Shown here: positions 34,801-45,924 of the stretch, one piece after another
Layout of the letters: the number at the start of each line of letters is the position of its first letter
Numbering within the stretch: the first letter of the stretch is position 1
Assembly: GCF_033958435.1 (NCBI RefSeq)
Contig: NC_134158.1
Span: 10,904,277 to 10,968,276, forward strand
From: Carettochelys insculpta
Lineage: Eukaryota; Chordata; Testudines; Carettochelyidae
DNA: 64,000 nt
Direction: 5' to 3'
The notes under the pieces: model-generated
The model's database searches: none
Told to the model about the DNA's origin: nothing
Seen by the model: the letters and a program-made list of their open reading frames with translations, nothing else
Translations under genes and position numbers: made by a program

Positions 34801-37800
34801 CCCGGCTCCCGACGTTAGCGCCCCAGAGATCTCCTGAGCCGTCTGGGGGGCCCGGCTGTGCCATGAACCCCCAGCCGGGGCCCATCCCCACGGCCTCTGG
34901 GCGCCTGGGGGGCTGTGCTCTGGTCTCTCGCTCTCCGAGCCCTGACCCCGCAGCTCCCCTCTGCCCCCAGAGCGCCCCGCGGTGCGGGTCACCAGCAGAG
35001 ACACCCCCGGCGGCCCCTCCACCCTCTGGTGCCGGGCCCACGGCTTCTACCCCCGGCACATCACCCTGAGCTGGCTGCCCAAGGGGGACACCGGGCAAGG
35101 GGGGGTCCTGCCCAACGGGGACGGGACCTACTACGCCTGGGCCACGGTGCAGGTCGACCCCCAGGAGAGAGGCCGGTACCGGTGCCGTGTGGAGCATGAC
35201 AGCCTGGAGCAGCCGCTGGAGGCCGCGTGGGGTAAGGGGCTGGAACTGGGGCAGGGCCGGGGGTCGCGGGCGGCTGGTCCCAGGGTGGAGGAAGGGGCTT
35301 GGGCCCTGGCGCGGCCGGGAGTTCCCTGGCGTGGTGGGGTCCTTAACGCAGCCTCGGGGCGTCTCTCTCCTGCTCCCTTGCAGAGCCCCCGGCCTCCGCT
35401 GCCCTGGTGGGGACCCTGGCCACGCTGGGCACCGTCCTGCTGGCTGCCGTCGCTGGGGCCGTGCTGTGGTGGAGACGGCGTGCAGGTAACGGGGGCCCCC
35501 GATGCTGATTCCCCCTGAGCTCGGGTCTGCTCGGTGCTGAGACCGGGGCCCAGAGCCGGCCCCTGCCCCAGGCCGCTCACTGCAACCTGCCCTCTCTCCG
35601 CAGGGAGACCTGACTACGCGAAAGCTCAGGGTGAGTGGAGCCCCTCGGGCGTGGGGGGCACGGCCCAGCCTGGGGGCCTCCCTGGGGCCGAGTACCCCCA
35701 GTGCCTCCGATTGTGGGGTACAGCCCCCGGCTCTGAGCCGGGCCTGGCAGGGCCCAGCGCTGGCTGTGCCTGGGGCCGGTCCGGGGGTGCTGTTCCCAGG
35801 CCGGGTGGGCAGGGGGTGAGGGCGGCTCGGTTCCTAGGGGTGTCCGGCTGGTTTCGGAGACACTAACCCCCTTCTCCCCCCAACAGCCAGTGACGGGAGC
35901 TCCAGCGCCACACTGCCAGGTGAGGGGTTAATGCAGCCGCCCGTCAGCCCCTGCTCTGCCCCAGAGCCCCTGCGGGGACGGGACGCTGGGTGGTGGTGGG
36001 GGCTCTCCTGGGGGGGGGCTGTGCCGGGGGCTGGCAATTCACCCCACACGCTCCAGGGGTCACCTGTGAGCGGAGCCGGTACCTGGGCCCTGTTCTCCCT
36101 ACACCAGGGTCTGGACCCCCTGGCAGAGCTGCCGCCTCGGCCCCCTCACGCAGCCAGGGGGTCAGAGCCCCCAGCCGTGGCCCGACTCCCAGGGCGCCCC
36201 CGGGCAAGGGCAGGTCTGTCGGGCCGGGTGGGTGGAACCCCTCCCTGGGGGGTGGGACCCCCGGAGCACACGGACCCCCCCGGGGCTCAGAGACGGTGAC
36301 CCCCTCCCCTTCTCCCCCCACAGGCAGCGACAGCGACAAAGGATCCAGCTCTACGCTGCCAGGTGAGGGGTTAATGGAGCCGCCCCTCAGCCCCTGCCCT
36401 GCCCCAGAGCCCCTGCGGGGACAGGATGCCGGGTGGTGGGAGGGGCTCTCCTGGGGGGGTTGTGATGGGGTTCGGGGTCCCCAGGCTCTGCCCCTGTCCC
36501 CAGGCAGGAGAGTCTCTCACTCAGCAGGAGAACAGCGGGTTTATGAGCCGACAGGACACAGCGTCGTACAGAGGAGTCAGTACAGCCGGCAGAGACAGCC
36601 AGTCCCATCCATGCTGGGGAGAGGAGGCCCCGAGGGGCCCCCAGAGCTGGGGCCTGGCCCCCTCCTTTGTCTCTCTCCCACCCAGCCCAGACTAACTGCT
36701 CCCAACTCCCAGTTCCAGTTCAAACCCCTCCGGTACCTGGGCCCTGTTCTCCCCACGCGAGGGTCTGGACACCCCCCGGCAGAGCTGGGCGTGAGGGTCC
36801 CTTTGGGGACCTCCCACCTGGGCCCCCTCACCCAGCCTCGGGATCTGTCGGGCTGGGTGGGTGGAACCCCTCCCCGGGGGGTGGGACCCCCGGGGGGTGG
36901 GACCCCCGGAGCACATGGACCCCCTGGTCTCAGAGACGCTGACCCCCTCCCCTTCTCCCCCCACAGGCAGCAACAAAGGATCCAGCGAGAGTAAGTGCGG
37001 GGGGGCGACCAGCCCTGGGGCGTGGCTGTGGTCACAGAGACCTCAGCAGTGAGACCCCTGCTCCCCAGGCCCTGCCCTGGGAATGCTGCAGCTCCCCCCA
37101 GGGCAGGGGGTCCCAGGGCGCAGGGTTGTGGGTCCTGGGGCGCAGGGCTGGGGCTCCCTTCCGAGGGGCGCAGGGTTGTGGATCCCAGGAGCGCAGGGCT
37201 GGGGCTCCCTTCCGAGGGGCGCAGGGTTGTGGGTCCTGGGGCGCAGGGCCGGGGCTCCCTTCCGAGGGCGGCTCCAGGCAGTGGGACACTAGGTGTGTGG
37301 GGGGGGCAGGGTCTGTGTGGTATTTTGAGGGCTGTACAAACTGGGGGGGGCTGCATAGGACCCTCTAACCCCCCATATCTCAGCCTCCCCCTCCCCATAG
37401 CTGGGCCAGGACCCTGAGATCCCAGCCCCTCCCGCCCCATGGAGCCCTGAGCCCTGTAGCCCTGGGGGGGGTCATGGGGATTATCCCCCCGGAGCTGGTT
37501 CTGCCTGGCCCCACCCCGGCCCCCTCCGACTGGTCCCTGCCTGGGCTGGGCTGGGCCGTTTCTGGGCCTCCCGGCTGTTCCGCTCGGCCTGGTCTGAGCC
37601 CGGCTGCGGGTGGGGGTCGGCCCGGCTGCGGGTGGGGGTCGGCCCCGGCCCGGCACTAACCCCCCTGTCCCCGCAGGCAGCGACCCCGGCTACGACAGCG
37701 TCTCCCAAGGTAAGTGCGCCGTGTGCACTCAGGGCGGGGGGTCCCCGGGCCATGGACCCCGAGTCCCCCAGGCGCTGCCCCCCTGGCAGGCCGCCCTGGG

Positions 37801-38148
37801 GCAGTCTGAGCACCCAGGGGCCGGGGGTTCAGTGAACCAGCCGGGGGGCTCCCTCCTGTGCCCCCGACCCTGCCCCAGGCACCGCTGGGAGCCACCCTGT
37901 GGGATGGGGCGTCTCCCCTGGCTGCGGGAGGGGCTGGAGAAAGGCCTGGGGTGGGGGGAGCCCCCTCCGGTGTCGGCCCCGATCCCTGCGCACGTGCGAG
38001 GCCCTGACCCACCTGACTCCCCCCTTCCTCTCCCGCAGAGTCGGAGACCGGGCAGCTGCCGGCAGAGGAGGCAGAGACCGGCCACAACCCAGCAGCTGAG
38101 CAGCTCCTGCCGCAGCCCCCTGGGGACACCCGCCCGGAGGCCGTCTAG
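31822..38148 (+). CDS. MHC class I heavy chain, probably non-classical
   Basis: Beta2m-associated membrane glycoprotein presenting peptides to T cells or NK receptors. Exons: signal 31822-31915, alpha1 32849-33109, alpha2 34067-34342, alpha3 34971-35231, TM 35384-35485, tail 35604-35630, 35887-35919, 36324-36362, 36967-36990, 37677-37709, 38039-38148. They sum to 1260 nt (419 aa), all phase 1, no stops. A second in-frame ATG lies at 31858. Alpha1 starts GSHSLRY (Tyr7) and has PEYW (Tyr59) and NQS glycosylation after Arg84. Alpha2 has the YGC/HKC cysteine pair, Tyr159, Trp167 and Tyr171. Alpha3 has CRAHGFYPR and YRCRVEH. TM is followed by WWRRR. Oddities: the usual T143/K146/W147 cluster is not conserved, the alpha3 CD8-binding loop is about five residues short, and there are six tail exons. 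Partial copies of the alpha2 acceptor precede exon 3. Class I identity is certain; classical or not is inference. Confidence 0.93.
32380..32840. repeat. G-rich imperfect repeats in class I intron 1
   Basis: Tandem 30-50-bp variants of 'ggggtggctggctgacgggg' fill the second half of intron 1 up to the alpha1 acceptor. Confidence 0.75.
33684..34066. repeat. Partial tandem copies of the class I exon 3 acceptor
   Basis: Three partial copies precede the true alpha2 exon, at 33691, about 33846 and about 33962, with a period near 116 bp. Each contains the acceptor CCCCAG and the first ~14 codons of the exon (GLHTFQYAYGCARGA), then diverges into G-rich intron sequence. The first has an internal (cagtg)n stutter near 33716-33748. 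The fourth copy (34067) is the complete exon. Confidence 0.93.
35887..36430 (+). repeat. Duplicated tail-exon segment (exons 7 and 8)
   Basis: Exon 7 with its 3' intron and exon 8 with its 3' intron are tandem duplicates. Both encode a GSSS(A/S)TLP ending and share 'gtgaggggttaatg' and 'cagagcccctgcggggac' downstream, about 440 bp apart. Exons 9 and 10 are more remote relatives (GSNKGSSE, SDPGYDSVSQ). Confidence 0.85.
36461..36730 (-). mobile_element. Truncated solo LTR, copy 3 (class I intron 8)
   Basis: Left end TGTGATGG present and right part missing. At 36731 the sequence returns to intron sequence resembling 36078-36130. It lies between tail exons 8 and 9 of the class I gene; its 'gggtttatgag' segment has lost the AATAAA. 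Confidence 0.75.
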
Positions 38149-38305
38149 TCCGGAGGCCCTGCTGGGAGCTCGGCGGCTCCTGGCCCGAGTCCGCCCCGTC
38201 CCTCTGCCGCAGCCCCCTGGGGACACCCGCCCGGAGGCCCTGCTGGGAGCTCGGCGGCTCCTGGCCCGAGTCCGCCCCGTCCCTCTGCCGCAGCCCCTGG
38301 CCTGG
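38108..38305 (+). repeat. Tandem duplication spanning the class I stop codon
   Basis: 'ccgcagccccctggggacac' and about 95 bp downstream occur twice (from 38110 and 38208). The first copy has an extra 16 bp (gtctagtccggaggcc) that contains the TAG stop. The second copy lacks it and lies in the 3' UTR. Confidence 0.85.
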
Positions 38306-38856
38306 GCTCCGGCGGGTGCGGTGCCTCTGCTCAGGTCGGCGCCGTGCGTCCTGTAGCGCCGTAGCTTGTCGTGTGGCCGCAGCTGGGTCCGTGGGGCGGC
38401 TTCGCCGTCGGCAGGACGTTCTCCGGAGCAGCAGGTCCCAAACTTCGGCACGACGCCCCCTTCCGATTTCTGAGAAACCCTCACGGCCCCACCTGCTCTT
38501 CGCCCTCACCCAGCCCCTTCCGCAAATCAACTGCTCGGTGCAAACCCCCATAAACCTTCTCTGGAACTGAAAACCAGCACAAAGAGCTTTTCTGGGCCCC
38601 TTGCGGGTGCCGGCTCCAGCCCCAGCTGCCTCAGACCTGCCCGCACCAGCTGCCCGTCTGCCTGAGCCCTGCGCCAGCCTCAGAGCTGCTCACACCAGCA
38701 CCCTCCTGAGACTGGTGTCGCCAGAGCCACCCGCTCAAGCCCTGTGCCGCCAGGGCAGCCGCCCGAACCACCCCCCCTATCCCCCATGCTGCTGGGGCCA
38801 GCTGCCCGCCCACCATCCCCAGCCGCCTGAGCCCTGCGCTGCTGGGGCCAGACACC
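38149..38856 (+). other. Class I 3' untranslated region (presumed)
   Basis: No canonical AATAAA was found. 'ccccataaacctt' near 38548 and the A-rich 'gaactgaaaaccagcac' after it could act as a variant signal. No other feature beyond the duplication at its start. Confidence 0.45.
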
Positions 38857-39282
38857 TGTGATGGGGTCTGGGGGTCCCCAAGCACAGCATCCCCCCCCCA
38901 CAGGCAGGAGTGACTCTCACCCAGCAGGTAGCACAGGAGGTTGATGAGGCGACAGAGCCCAGCTCAGCACAGAGGGGTCAGTGCAGCCGGCAGAGACAGT
39001 CATTGCAACCCGTCCTGGGGAGAGGAGCCCGAGGGGGGCCCCTCTGGGGTGCAGCTTCCCCCCTCGCCAGGCTGGCTCCTTCCAGCTCCCTCTCCCCCCA
39101 GCTTCCAACTGCCGCCCCCGATTGCAACCCAGCTCGGCTCCTCCCTGCTCTGTGCTCAGGGCAGAGGTGTTACCTGCCAGCCCAGGTACAGCCCAGGGGT
39201 CATCCTTAGCCCTGGGAGCTGCTCTGCCCGTCACACACACCCAGCCTGAGTCTCACACGTGCACCCCCCTCGCTCCATCACA
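38857..39282 (-). mobile_element. Solo LTR, copy 4
   Basis: TGTGATGG...CCATCACA element of about 425 bp, flanked by acacc and ccacc (four of five match). It is closest to copy 2 internally (no tttatta segment; shared 'gctgctctgcc'). Confidence 0.75.
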
Positions 39283-39848
39283 CCACCCCCCTGAGCGCTG
39301 CGCTGCTGGGGCCAGCCACCCAAGCCCCATGAGTCCCACAAGCCAGCCGGCCGCCTGAGCCCCACAAGCTGGGCGAGCAGCCCCCTGAGCTCCTTCTCTC
39401 CCACAAACCCAGGCGCCCCAGCCCCACTTCTATCCCCATCCTCCCCCCTACTCACTCCCCTTCGCAGGAGGCAGCCAGCTCGGCTGCCTCCTTTTTACAG
39501 CAGCTGCAGCGGGTCGCCCAGTAAAAGGGCCGGGCTGAGAGCTGGAAGCGAGGGTCGGCTTTCCTGGGGTGGGGGAATCACGGGGGGCTGGGTCGCCTCG
39601 CGCCCCCCCTGGAATTTCTTCACGCCCCTCCAGAGGGGCCCGCCCCCGGGTTGGGAACCCGCCGGCGACCCGTCTGCCCCACCGTGGGAGGAATGGCTCG
39701 CCCCGGGGCGCCCCGTCTGCGTGGGAAGGGTGACTGGGCGTGGGTGCGTTGGAATCAGCCCTGCAGCCGGCCTAGCTGGGTGACCAGCTGCCGGCAGCGC
39801 CTGGGTGGCTGGAGAATAACGAGCTGAGCCCTGCAAAAGAACCCACCC

Positions 39849-39895
<47 letters not shown>

Positions 39896-40245
39896 CCCCG
39901 CGGAGATCAGAACCCCACCTGCTGGCAGCTGATGACTGCCGGGCCGCGGGACAGGCCCAGAGCTACGGCCTGGCGCGGGAAACGGGGGCCGAGCTACAGG
40001 GGTCGAGCCCTTGCCATCCCCACACTCGGCTCGGCCCCGGGGGTCGTGCGCTCAGCTCCCGGCCCGCAGCGGTGACTGCAGCCAGACCCCCGGGGTTCCC
40101 CCCGTCCCGGTGCAGCGTGAGCCCGTCTGTGCGTGGGCGAGCGCAGGCGGGTGTACGCTCGGAGGCCAGTGCCCCCCGGCGCTGGGGGCAGTCCCCCGGT
40201 GTACGTCGATGTCCGTGGGACAGGCCGGGCAGCGCCGAGGGCCGT
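39283..40245. other. Unassigned sequence with a (GCCGGA)n microsatellite
   Basis: The hexanucleotide gccgga is repeated about eight times at 39850-39897. The rest is GC-rich without a recognised gene. Confidence 0.6.
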
Positions 40246-40250
40246 CGGGG

Positions 40251-40649
40251 TGTGATGGGGTTCTGGGGTCCCCCAAGCTCTGCACCCTGTCCGCAGGCAG
40301 GAGAGGCTCTCACTCAGCAGGAAAATAGCAGGTTTATTAGCCGACAGGACACATCATCGTACAGAGGAGTCAGTGCAGCCGGCAGAGACAGCCAGTCCCA
40401 TCCATGTCGGGGAGAGGAGGCCCCGAGGGGCCCCCAGAGCTGGGGCCTGGCCCCCTCCTTTGTCTCGCTCTCCCTCAGCCCAGACTCACTGCTTCCAACT
40501 CCCAGTTCCAATTCAAACCCCTCAGGCTCCACCTCCTCCTTTGTCTGCAGTACAAAGGTGTTACCTGGTCGTCAGGGTTACCCTCAGCAGGAGCCCCACA
40601 CCCTCTGTGAGCCCCTCACACACACACAGGTATTCCCCACTTCATCACA
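40251..40649 (-). mobile_element. Solo LTR, copy 5, with 5-bp target duplication
   Basis: Intact TGTGATGG...CATCACA element of 399 bp. It is flanked by a perfect 5-bp duplication CGGGG (40246-40250 and 40650-40654), which shows integration by a retroviral-type integrase. Reverse-complement AATAAA in 'ggtttattag' gives minus-strand sense. Confidence 0.85.
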
Positions 40650-40654
40650 CGGGG

Positions 40655-42060
40655 TCAGCGCACATGGGCGGGGGGAACTAGTCACCGCCCTGTGCGGCGA
40701 GCGACGGGCCCGAAAGGCGCCGTTCTGCTGCAGGGGGTCTTACCCCACCGGGGAGACGGCTCAGCCGCGCTTCCTTTGCCGTTTCACATCTCTGCTCTGG
40801 CCTGAGCCTCGGGGGTCGTAAGGGTCCATCTGCCGCCTGCGCCAGCCGCTGCGAGCCGGCACCCCGCAGTGCCAGGTGCGCCCGAGGCAGCAGGGCTTTG
40901 CCCACCAACGCTCATGCCCCAAAACCCCCGGGGGCCCAGACGGTCCGAGTTCCCCCAGCCGGGCTCCCGCCCACCCGCCACGGCTCCCACTTGCGTTCTC
41001 CAGCCACGCACGGAATAAATGTCCTGCACCTCGGGGGCTGAGCCGTGTGCACCACCAGCCTGCGGCCCTGGGCGCTCTGCCAGCCAGCTGGGCGGCGTTT
41101 GGCTCTGCCCTGGCCGGCCGCCCAGGAGCCCAGCCTAGAGGGAACACAGCCCCCCGGTGGTGCCGCTCTGTCTCTGGCTGTGTGGCACAGGCCCAGCATC
41201 CAGCCCCCCAGGTTCCAGCCAGGTGTGGACCTCACCCGCCAGCGAGCACAGCCCCCCGGCTTGGAACGCACCCACTCAGCATTGGGGGGACCCCTGGAGT
41301 GCAATGGGCTGGGCTGGCCATGTTGCACCCACGGGCTGGATTCCAGCTCCCCGCCCCGCCCCGCCCCGCCCTGCCCCCCACATCTGCACCCCCAACTTCC
41401 GCCAGCCACAGCGGCTGGGCCTCCCAGCACCCGGACAGGTGAGCCCAGGCCTGCAGGAGGGGGCAAAGCCCTTTCTGGCCAAGGGGCAGAGCTGCCCCCC
41501 CACCCCACAGCCCATGACAGCACCTCCAGCACTCTGCAGCCAGCCTAGCGCCTGCTGGGGGACTGGGGGTCAGACCAGGGCAGGGCAGGGCAGGGCTGCC
41601 CCCCTCCCCGCCCATGGCAGCGCTCTGCAGCCAGCCTAGCGCCTGCTGGGGCCAGGGGCACTGGGGGTCAGACCAGGGCAGGGCAGGGGAGAGCTGGGTG
41701 CACGCGCTGCTCCGAATCGCTCTGCACCCCGCATGCAGCTAATCCAGATCAGCGCCGCGTTCACACCTGGCTCGTGGTCGTCACCCGGCTCCAGGGTGGC
41801 TCGGCCCAGCCGCTGGCACAGCCCTAGCCAGCCTGGGGGGCGGGGGCAAGGGGGTCAGTGGGTCTGGCCAGCCTGGGCCAGGCCGCAGGTCCTTGTGGCC
41901 TCAGCCCGAGGGTGCGTTCCCCTGCCAGGGCCCAGGCCAGCTGCGCAGACACCTGCCGGCCGGGCAGCGAGGGCAGCTGTGGGCCTTGGGTGCCTGCCAG
42001 GGGAATTCACCACCCGTGGCCCCAGCAAACGCCCCGCCCTGCGGAGCCGGAACAGTCGCC
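40655..42060. other. Unassigned GC-rich intergenic sequence
   Basis: No exon recognised on either strand. A short local duplication (gcctgctgggg...cagaccagggcagggcag) lies near 41550-41690. Confidence 0.4.
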
Positions 42061-42063
42061 ACT

Positions 42064-43195
42064 TCTCGGGAGTCAGGCGGGTTCCGGGAAACCACCGGGC
42101 AGGGGCGATCCCCGCGCCCGGCTGCAGAGGGGGCTGGTGACGCGCCGAGCCCGGCCCGGGCACTCGGCCAGCGGGAGGGAGGGAGCTGGGCGCTGGCAGA
42201 GCTGCCCTGTGCTGGGCACGGCCCATGGGACCCGCCTGGGCCCCTCCGCCCCCTGCGGCCCTGTGCCGTGAGCCCTGGCAGCCTGGGGGGCACAGCCAGG
42301 CCTGGCACTCGCTGGGCACAGCCCGTGCAACCCGCCTGGGCCTCCTCCTCCTCTACCCCTGCGGCCCTGTGCCGTGAGCCCTGGCAGCCTGGGGGGCACA
42401 GCCAGGCCTGGCACTCGCTGGGCACAGCCCGTGCAACCCGCCTGGGCCTCCTCCTCCTCTACCCCTGCGGCCCTGTGCCGTGAGCCCTGGCAGCCCTGGG
42501 GGCACAGCCAGGCCTGGCACTTGCTGGGCACAGCCCGTGCAACCCGCCTGGGCCCCTCCGCCCCCTGCAGCCCTGTGCCGTGAGCCCTGGCAGCCTGGGG
42601 GGCACAGCCAGGCCTGGCACTTGCTGGGCACAGCCCGTGCAACCCGGCTGGGCCTCCTCCTCCTCTACCCCTGCGGCCCTGTGCCGTGAGCCCTGGCAGC
42701 CTGGGGGGCACAGCCAGGCCTGGCATTCGCTGGGCACAGCCCGTGCAACCCGCCTGGGCCTCCTCCTCCTCTACCCCTGCGGCCCTGTGCCGTGAGCCCT
42801 GGCAGCCTGGGGGGCACAGCCAGGCCTGGCATTCGCTGGGCACGGCCCCTGGGACCCGCCTGGGCCTCCTCCTCCTCTACCCCTGCGGCCCTGTGCCGTG
42901 AGCCCTGGCAGCGCTGGGGGCACAGCCAGGCCTGGCACTCGCTGGGCACGGCCCCTGGGACCCGCCTGGGCCTCCTCCTCCTCTACCCCTGCGGCCCTGT
43001 GCCGTGAGCCCTGGCAGCGCTGGGGGCACAGCCAGGCCTGGCACTTGCTGGGCACAGCCCCTGGGACCTGCCTGGGCCCCTCTGCCCCCTGCAGCCCTGT
43101 GCCGTGAGCCCTGGCAGCGCTGGGGGCACAGCCAGGCCTGGCACTCGCTGGGCACGGCCCCTGCGACCCGCCTGGGCCCCTCCGCCCCCTGCGGC
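42064..43195. repeat. 106-bp minisatellite with unique leader
   Basis: About nine copies of a 106-bp unit with 'ccctgtgccgtgagccctgg', 'ggcacagccaggcctggcac' and 'gggcctcctcctcctctacc', preceded by a ~180-bp leader (from 42064, tctcgggagtcaggcgggtt). Leader and array recur at 44072-44710. Confidence 0.93.
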
Positions 43196-43469
43196 CCCGG
43201 GAGACAGGCCTGGCTGGACGGTGCCGGCTGCGCTGACGCCTCCGCGCTGTGCCCCTAACCCCGTTGGCGCTGCTGAGTCGGGTCTGGGGCCGGGCCAGGG
43301 ACCCCCACTGCCTGCCGGGGAAGGGGCAGGAACCGACCAGCTCCCGCCCGGGGCAAACGCTGCTGAAGGGCCGGGGTCGATGGGCTCTAACGGGCCCCGG
43401 GCAGGGGAGCCCCGCAGCCTGGGACCGCCGGGGGAGGTCGGCCCGGCTGGGCCTGTTCAGGGGGAGGAG
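43196..43469. other. Unassigned spacer between arrays
   Basis: GC-rich, no feature recognised. Confidence 0.3.
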
Positions 43470-43830
43470 CTGCGGGGGGGCGGCGGGGGCCGAGACAGGG
43501 GGCGGGGGAGCAGCGGCGGCGGGGGGGGGCCGAGACAGGGAGCGGGGGAGAAGCGGCGGCGGGGGGGGGGGCCGAGACAGGGAGCGGGGGAGCAGCGGCG
43601 GCGGGGGGGGGCCCGAGACGGGGGGGCCCGAGACAGGGAGCGGGGGAGAAGCGGCGGCGGGGGGGGGGGCCCGAGACAGGGAGCGGGGGAGAAGCGGCGG
43701 CGGGGGGGGGGGCCCGAGACGGGGGGGCCCGAGACAGGGAGCGGGGGAGAGGCGGCGGCGGGGGGGGGGGCCCGAGACGGGGGGGCCCGAGACAGGGAGC
43801 GGGGGAGAAGCGGCGGGGGGGGGCCCGACT
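43470..43830. repeat. Poly-G-rich minisatellite, G4-prone
   Basis: About eight copies of a 39-60-bp unit 'gagacagggagcgggggag' plus 'cggcggcgggggggg', with G runs of seven to ten. G-quadruplex potential on the plus strand is obvious. CpG-rich sequence continues to 44060. Confidence 0.92.
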
Positions 43831-44071
43831 GCGGCAGACGCGCTCAGTGGTTGGATCTGGGCCCAGCGCCGGGCCCGGCGGGGGGGTGGGGGGCCCCAGG
43901 CACGGCCGGGGGGGCGGTAACTCCCCGCGCGGCTGGAGGCGCTTTGCCGGCGGGGCGGGGGGTGCCGGGGCCGGAGCTGCGGGGGGAGGTGCTGGGGGCC
44001 GGGCCGGGCCGGGCCGGGGGGGGCGCAGCTGTTAGTTCCTCGCCCCGCCCCGCCCGAGCCGCCGCCGCTTC

Positions 44072-44712
44072 TCGGGAGTCAGGCGGGTTCCGGGAAATCA
44101 CCGGCCGGGGCGATCCCCGCGCCCGGCTGCAGAGGGGGCTGGTGCCGCGGCGAGCCCGGCCCGGGCGCTCGGCCAGCGGGAGGGAGGGAGCTGGGCGCTG
44201 GCGGAGCTGCCCTGTGCTGGGCACGGCCCGTGGGACCCGCCTGGGCCCCTCCGCCCCCTGCAGCCCTGTGCCGTGAGCCCTGCGGGCACAGCCCTGGCAC
44301 TGGCTGGGCACAGCCCGTGGGACCCGCCTGGGCCCCTCCGCCCCCTGCCGTGAGCCCTGGCAGCGCTGCGGGCACAGCCCTGGCACTCGCTGGGCACAGC
44401 CCGTGGGACCCGCCTGGGCCCCTCCGCCCCCTGCCGTGAGCCCTGGCAGCGCTGGGCACAGCCCTGGCACTCGCTGGGCACATCCTGTGGGACCCGCCTG
44501 GGCCCCTCCGCCCCCTGCAGCCCTGTGCCGTGAGCCCTGCGGGCACAGCCCTGGCACTCGCTGGGCACGGCCCGTGGGACCCGCCTGGGCCTCTCCGCCC
44601 CCTGCCATGAGCCCTGGCAGCGCTGCGGGCACAGCCCTGGCACTCGCTGGGCACAGCCCGTGGGACCCGCCTGGGCCTCTCCGCCCCCTGCCGTGAGCCC
44701 TGGCAGCGCTGG
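44072..44712. repeat. Second copy of the 42-kb leader plus shortened array
   Basis: Repeats the 42064 leader with few changes (tctcgggagtcaggcgggtt onward), then about six shorter variants (70-105 bp) of the same minisatellite unit. It is a segmental duplication about 2 kb apart. Confidence 0.9.
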
Positions 44713-45915
44713 GCACGGCCCGGCCGGGAGCAGGACACGGGCTGAGCTGGGCCCGTGGGGAGCCTCCACGGGTGTCGGGAAAAAGCCCCTCCGGAAGCCG
44801 CGTGAGCCCGGCGAGGGGGGCTGAGCTTCCCCCAGCTGACACAGGGTCTCGCTGACCTCAGGGGCTCCCGGGGACAGGGGCAGAGCTGGGCAGAGCAGCC
44901 CCTGGCCCAGCAGCCGAGCTCCCAGCCTGGCGGAGAGGAGGGCTGCTCGGACGGGGCTGGACCCAGGCAGCCCAGGCTGGTTGCTTTCACCACCCACAGC
45001 CCCTCCCGAGGCTGCCCCCCAGCTCGGTGTGGGGGTCCCTGGACGGGACCTGGCCTGGATCTTACAGGCCCCGGCGGGGGCTTTCTGCAGGAGCAGGGCT
45101 GGGCCCCTGTCCGTGGCCAGGGGCTGCCTGGCTGCTGAGCTCCTCCCCAGAGGTGGCCGCATCTCCCCAGGGCGGCGTGCGCTGTTTTCCTGCAGGGCCC
45201 TTTGGGACGTGAGAGGCGCTGGGAACGTGAGCGACCGCTGCTCCTCTGAGCCCCACGGGGCGTTACCCCAAAAGGGCAGAGCCCCGTGCAGGGCCGGGGG
45301 CTGGACACAGGCCCAGGTGGGAGCTGGCAGCCCAGCCCTGCGAGCTGCACGCTGAGGGGGAGCAGCAGAGGAAATGCAGCCCTGGGTCACGCCGTTAGCA
45401 CAAGTCTGGTGCCATGTGGGGGTTGTGGAAAGCCCCAGCTCCCGGAGTCCCGGGATTACAGGAGAACGTCCGTCTTTTCTTAAAAGGCGCATCCTCCCTT
45501 ACGTGCAGCTGGTGATTTTTCAGCCCGTCTGGTGCTGTTAGGGGTCCCAGCCACCAGCGTTCAACCCTGGGCCTGGGCTCCAGGGCAGCACCTGCCCACC
45601 CAGGCAGCTGGTGCGGAGGGGCCTGTCGCAGATGTGGGGTTCTGGGGAAGGGCGGATAAAGGGCAGGATTTTCCCATGGCCGGGAGCTCCCTGCTGGAAC
45701 ACCGGCTGCCCCACAGGCTGTGCCTGGGCCCCACATGGAGCAGGGCGGCCACCTGGCGGCGCAGGGACTGAGCCGATCTCGGCGGGTCACTGACCTAGAG
45801 CCTGATGTGGGGCAGTGTCCGGAGGAGCCCCTGCGGGCTCTGCCCAGCTGGTCCTGGTCCCTGGAACAGAGGGGAGGTGCTGAATGCCAGCCCCTCCCCA
45901 TTGCCCTCTCAGCTG
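44713..45915. other. Unassigned sequence
   Basis: GC-rich, non-repetitive. No exon, RNA gene or mobile element recognised. Confidence 0.4.
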
Positions 45916-45924
45916 GAGCCAAGA

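Noticed and set aside
40655..45915. A further MHC gene (for example PSMB8, TAP2 or BRD2) between class I and PSMB9
   Set aside because: I searched both strands for their motifs and found none.
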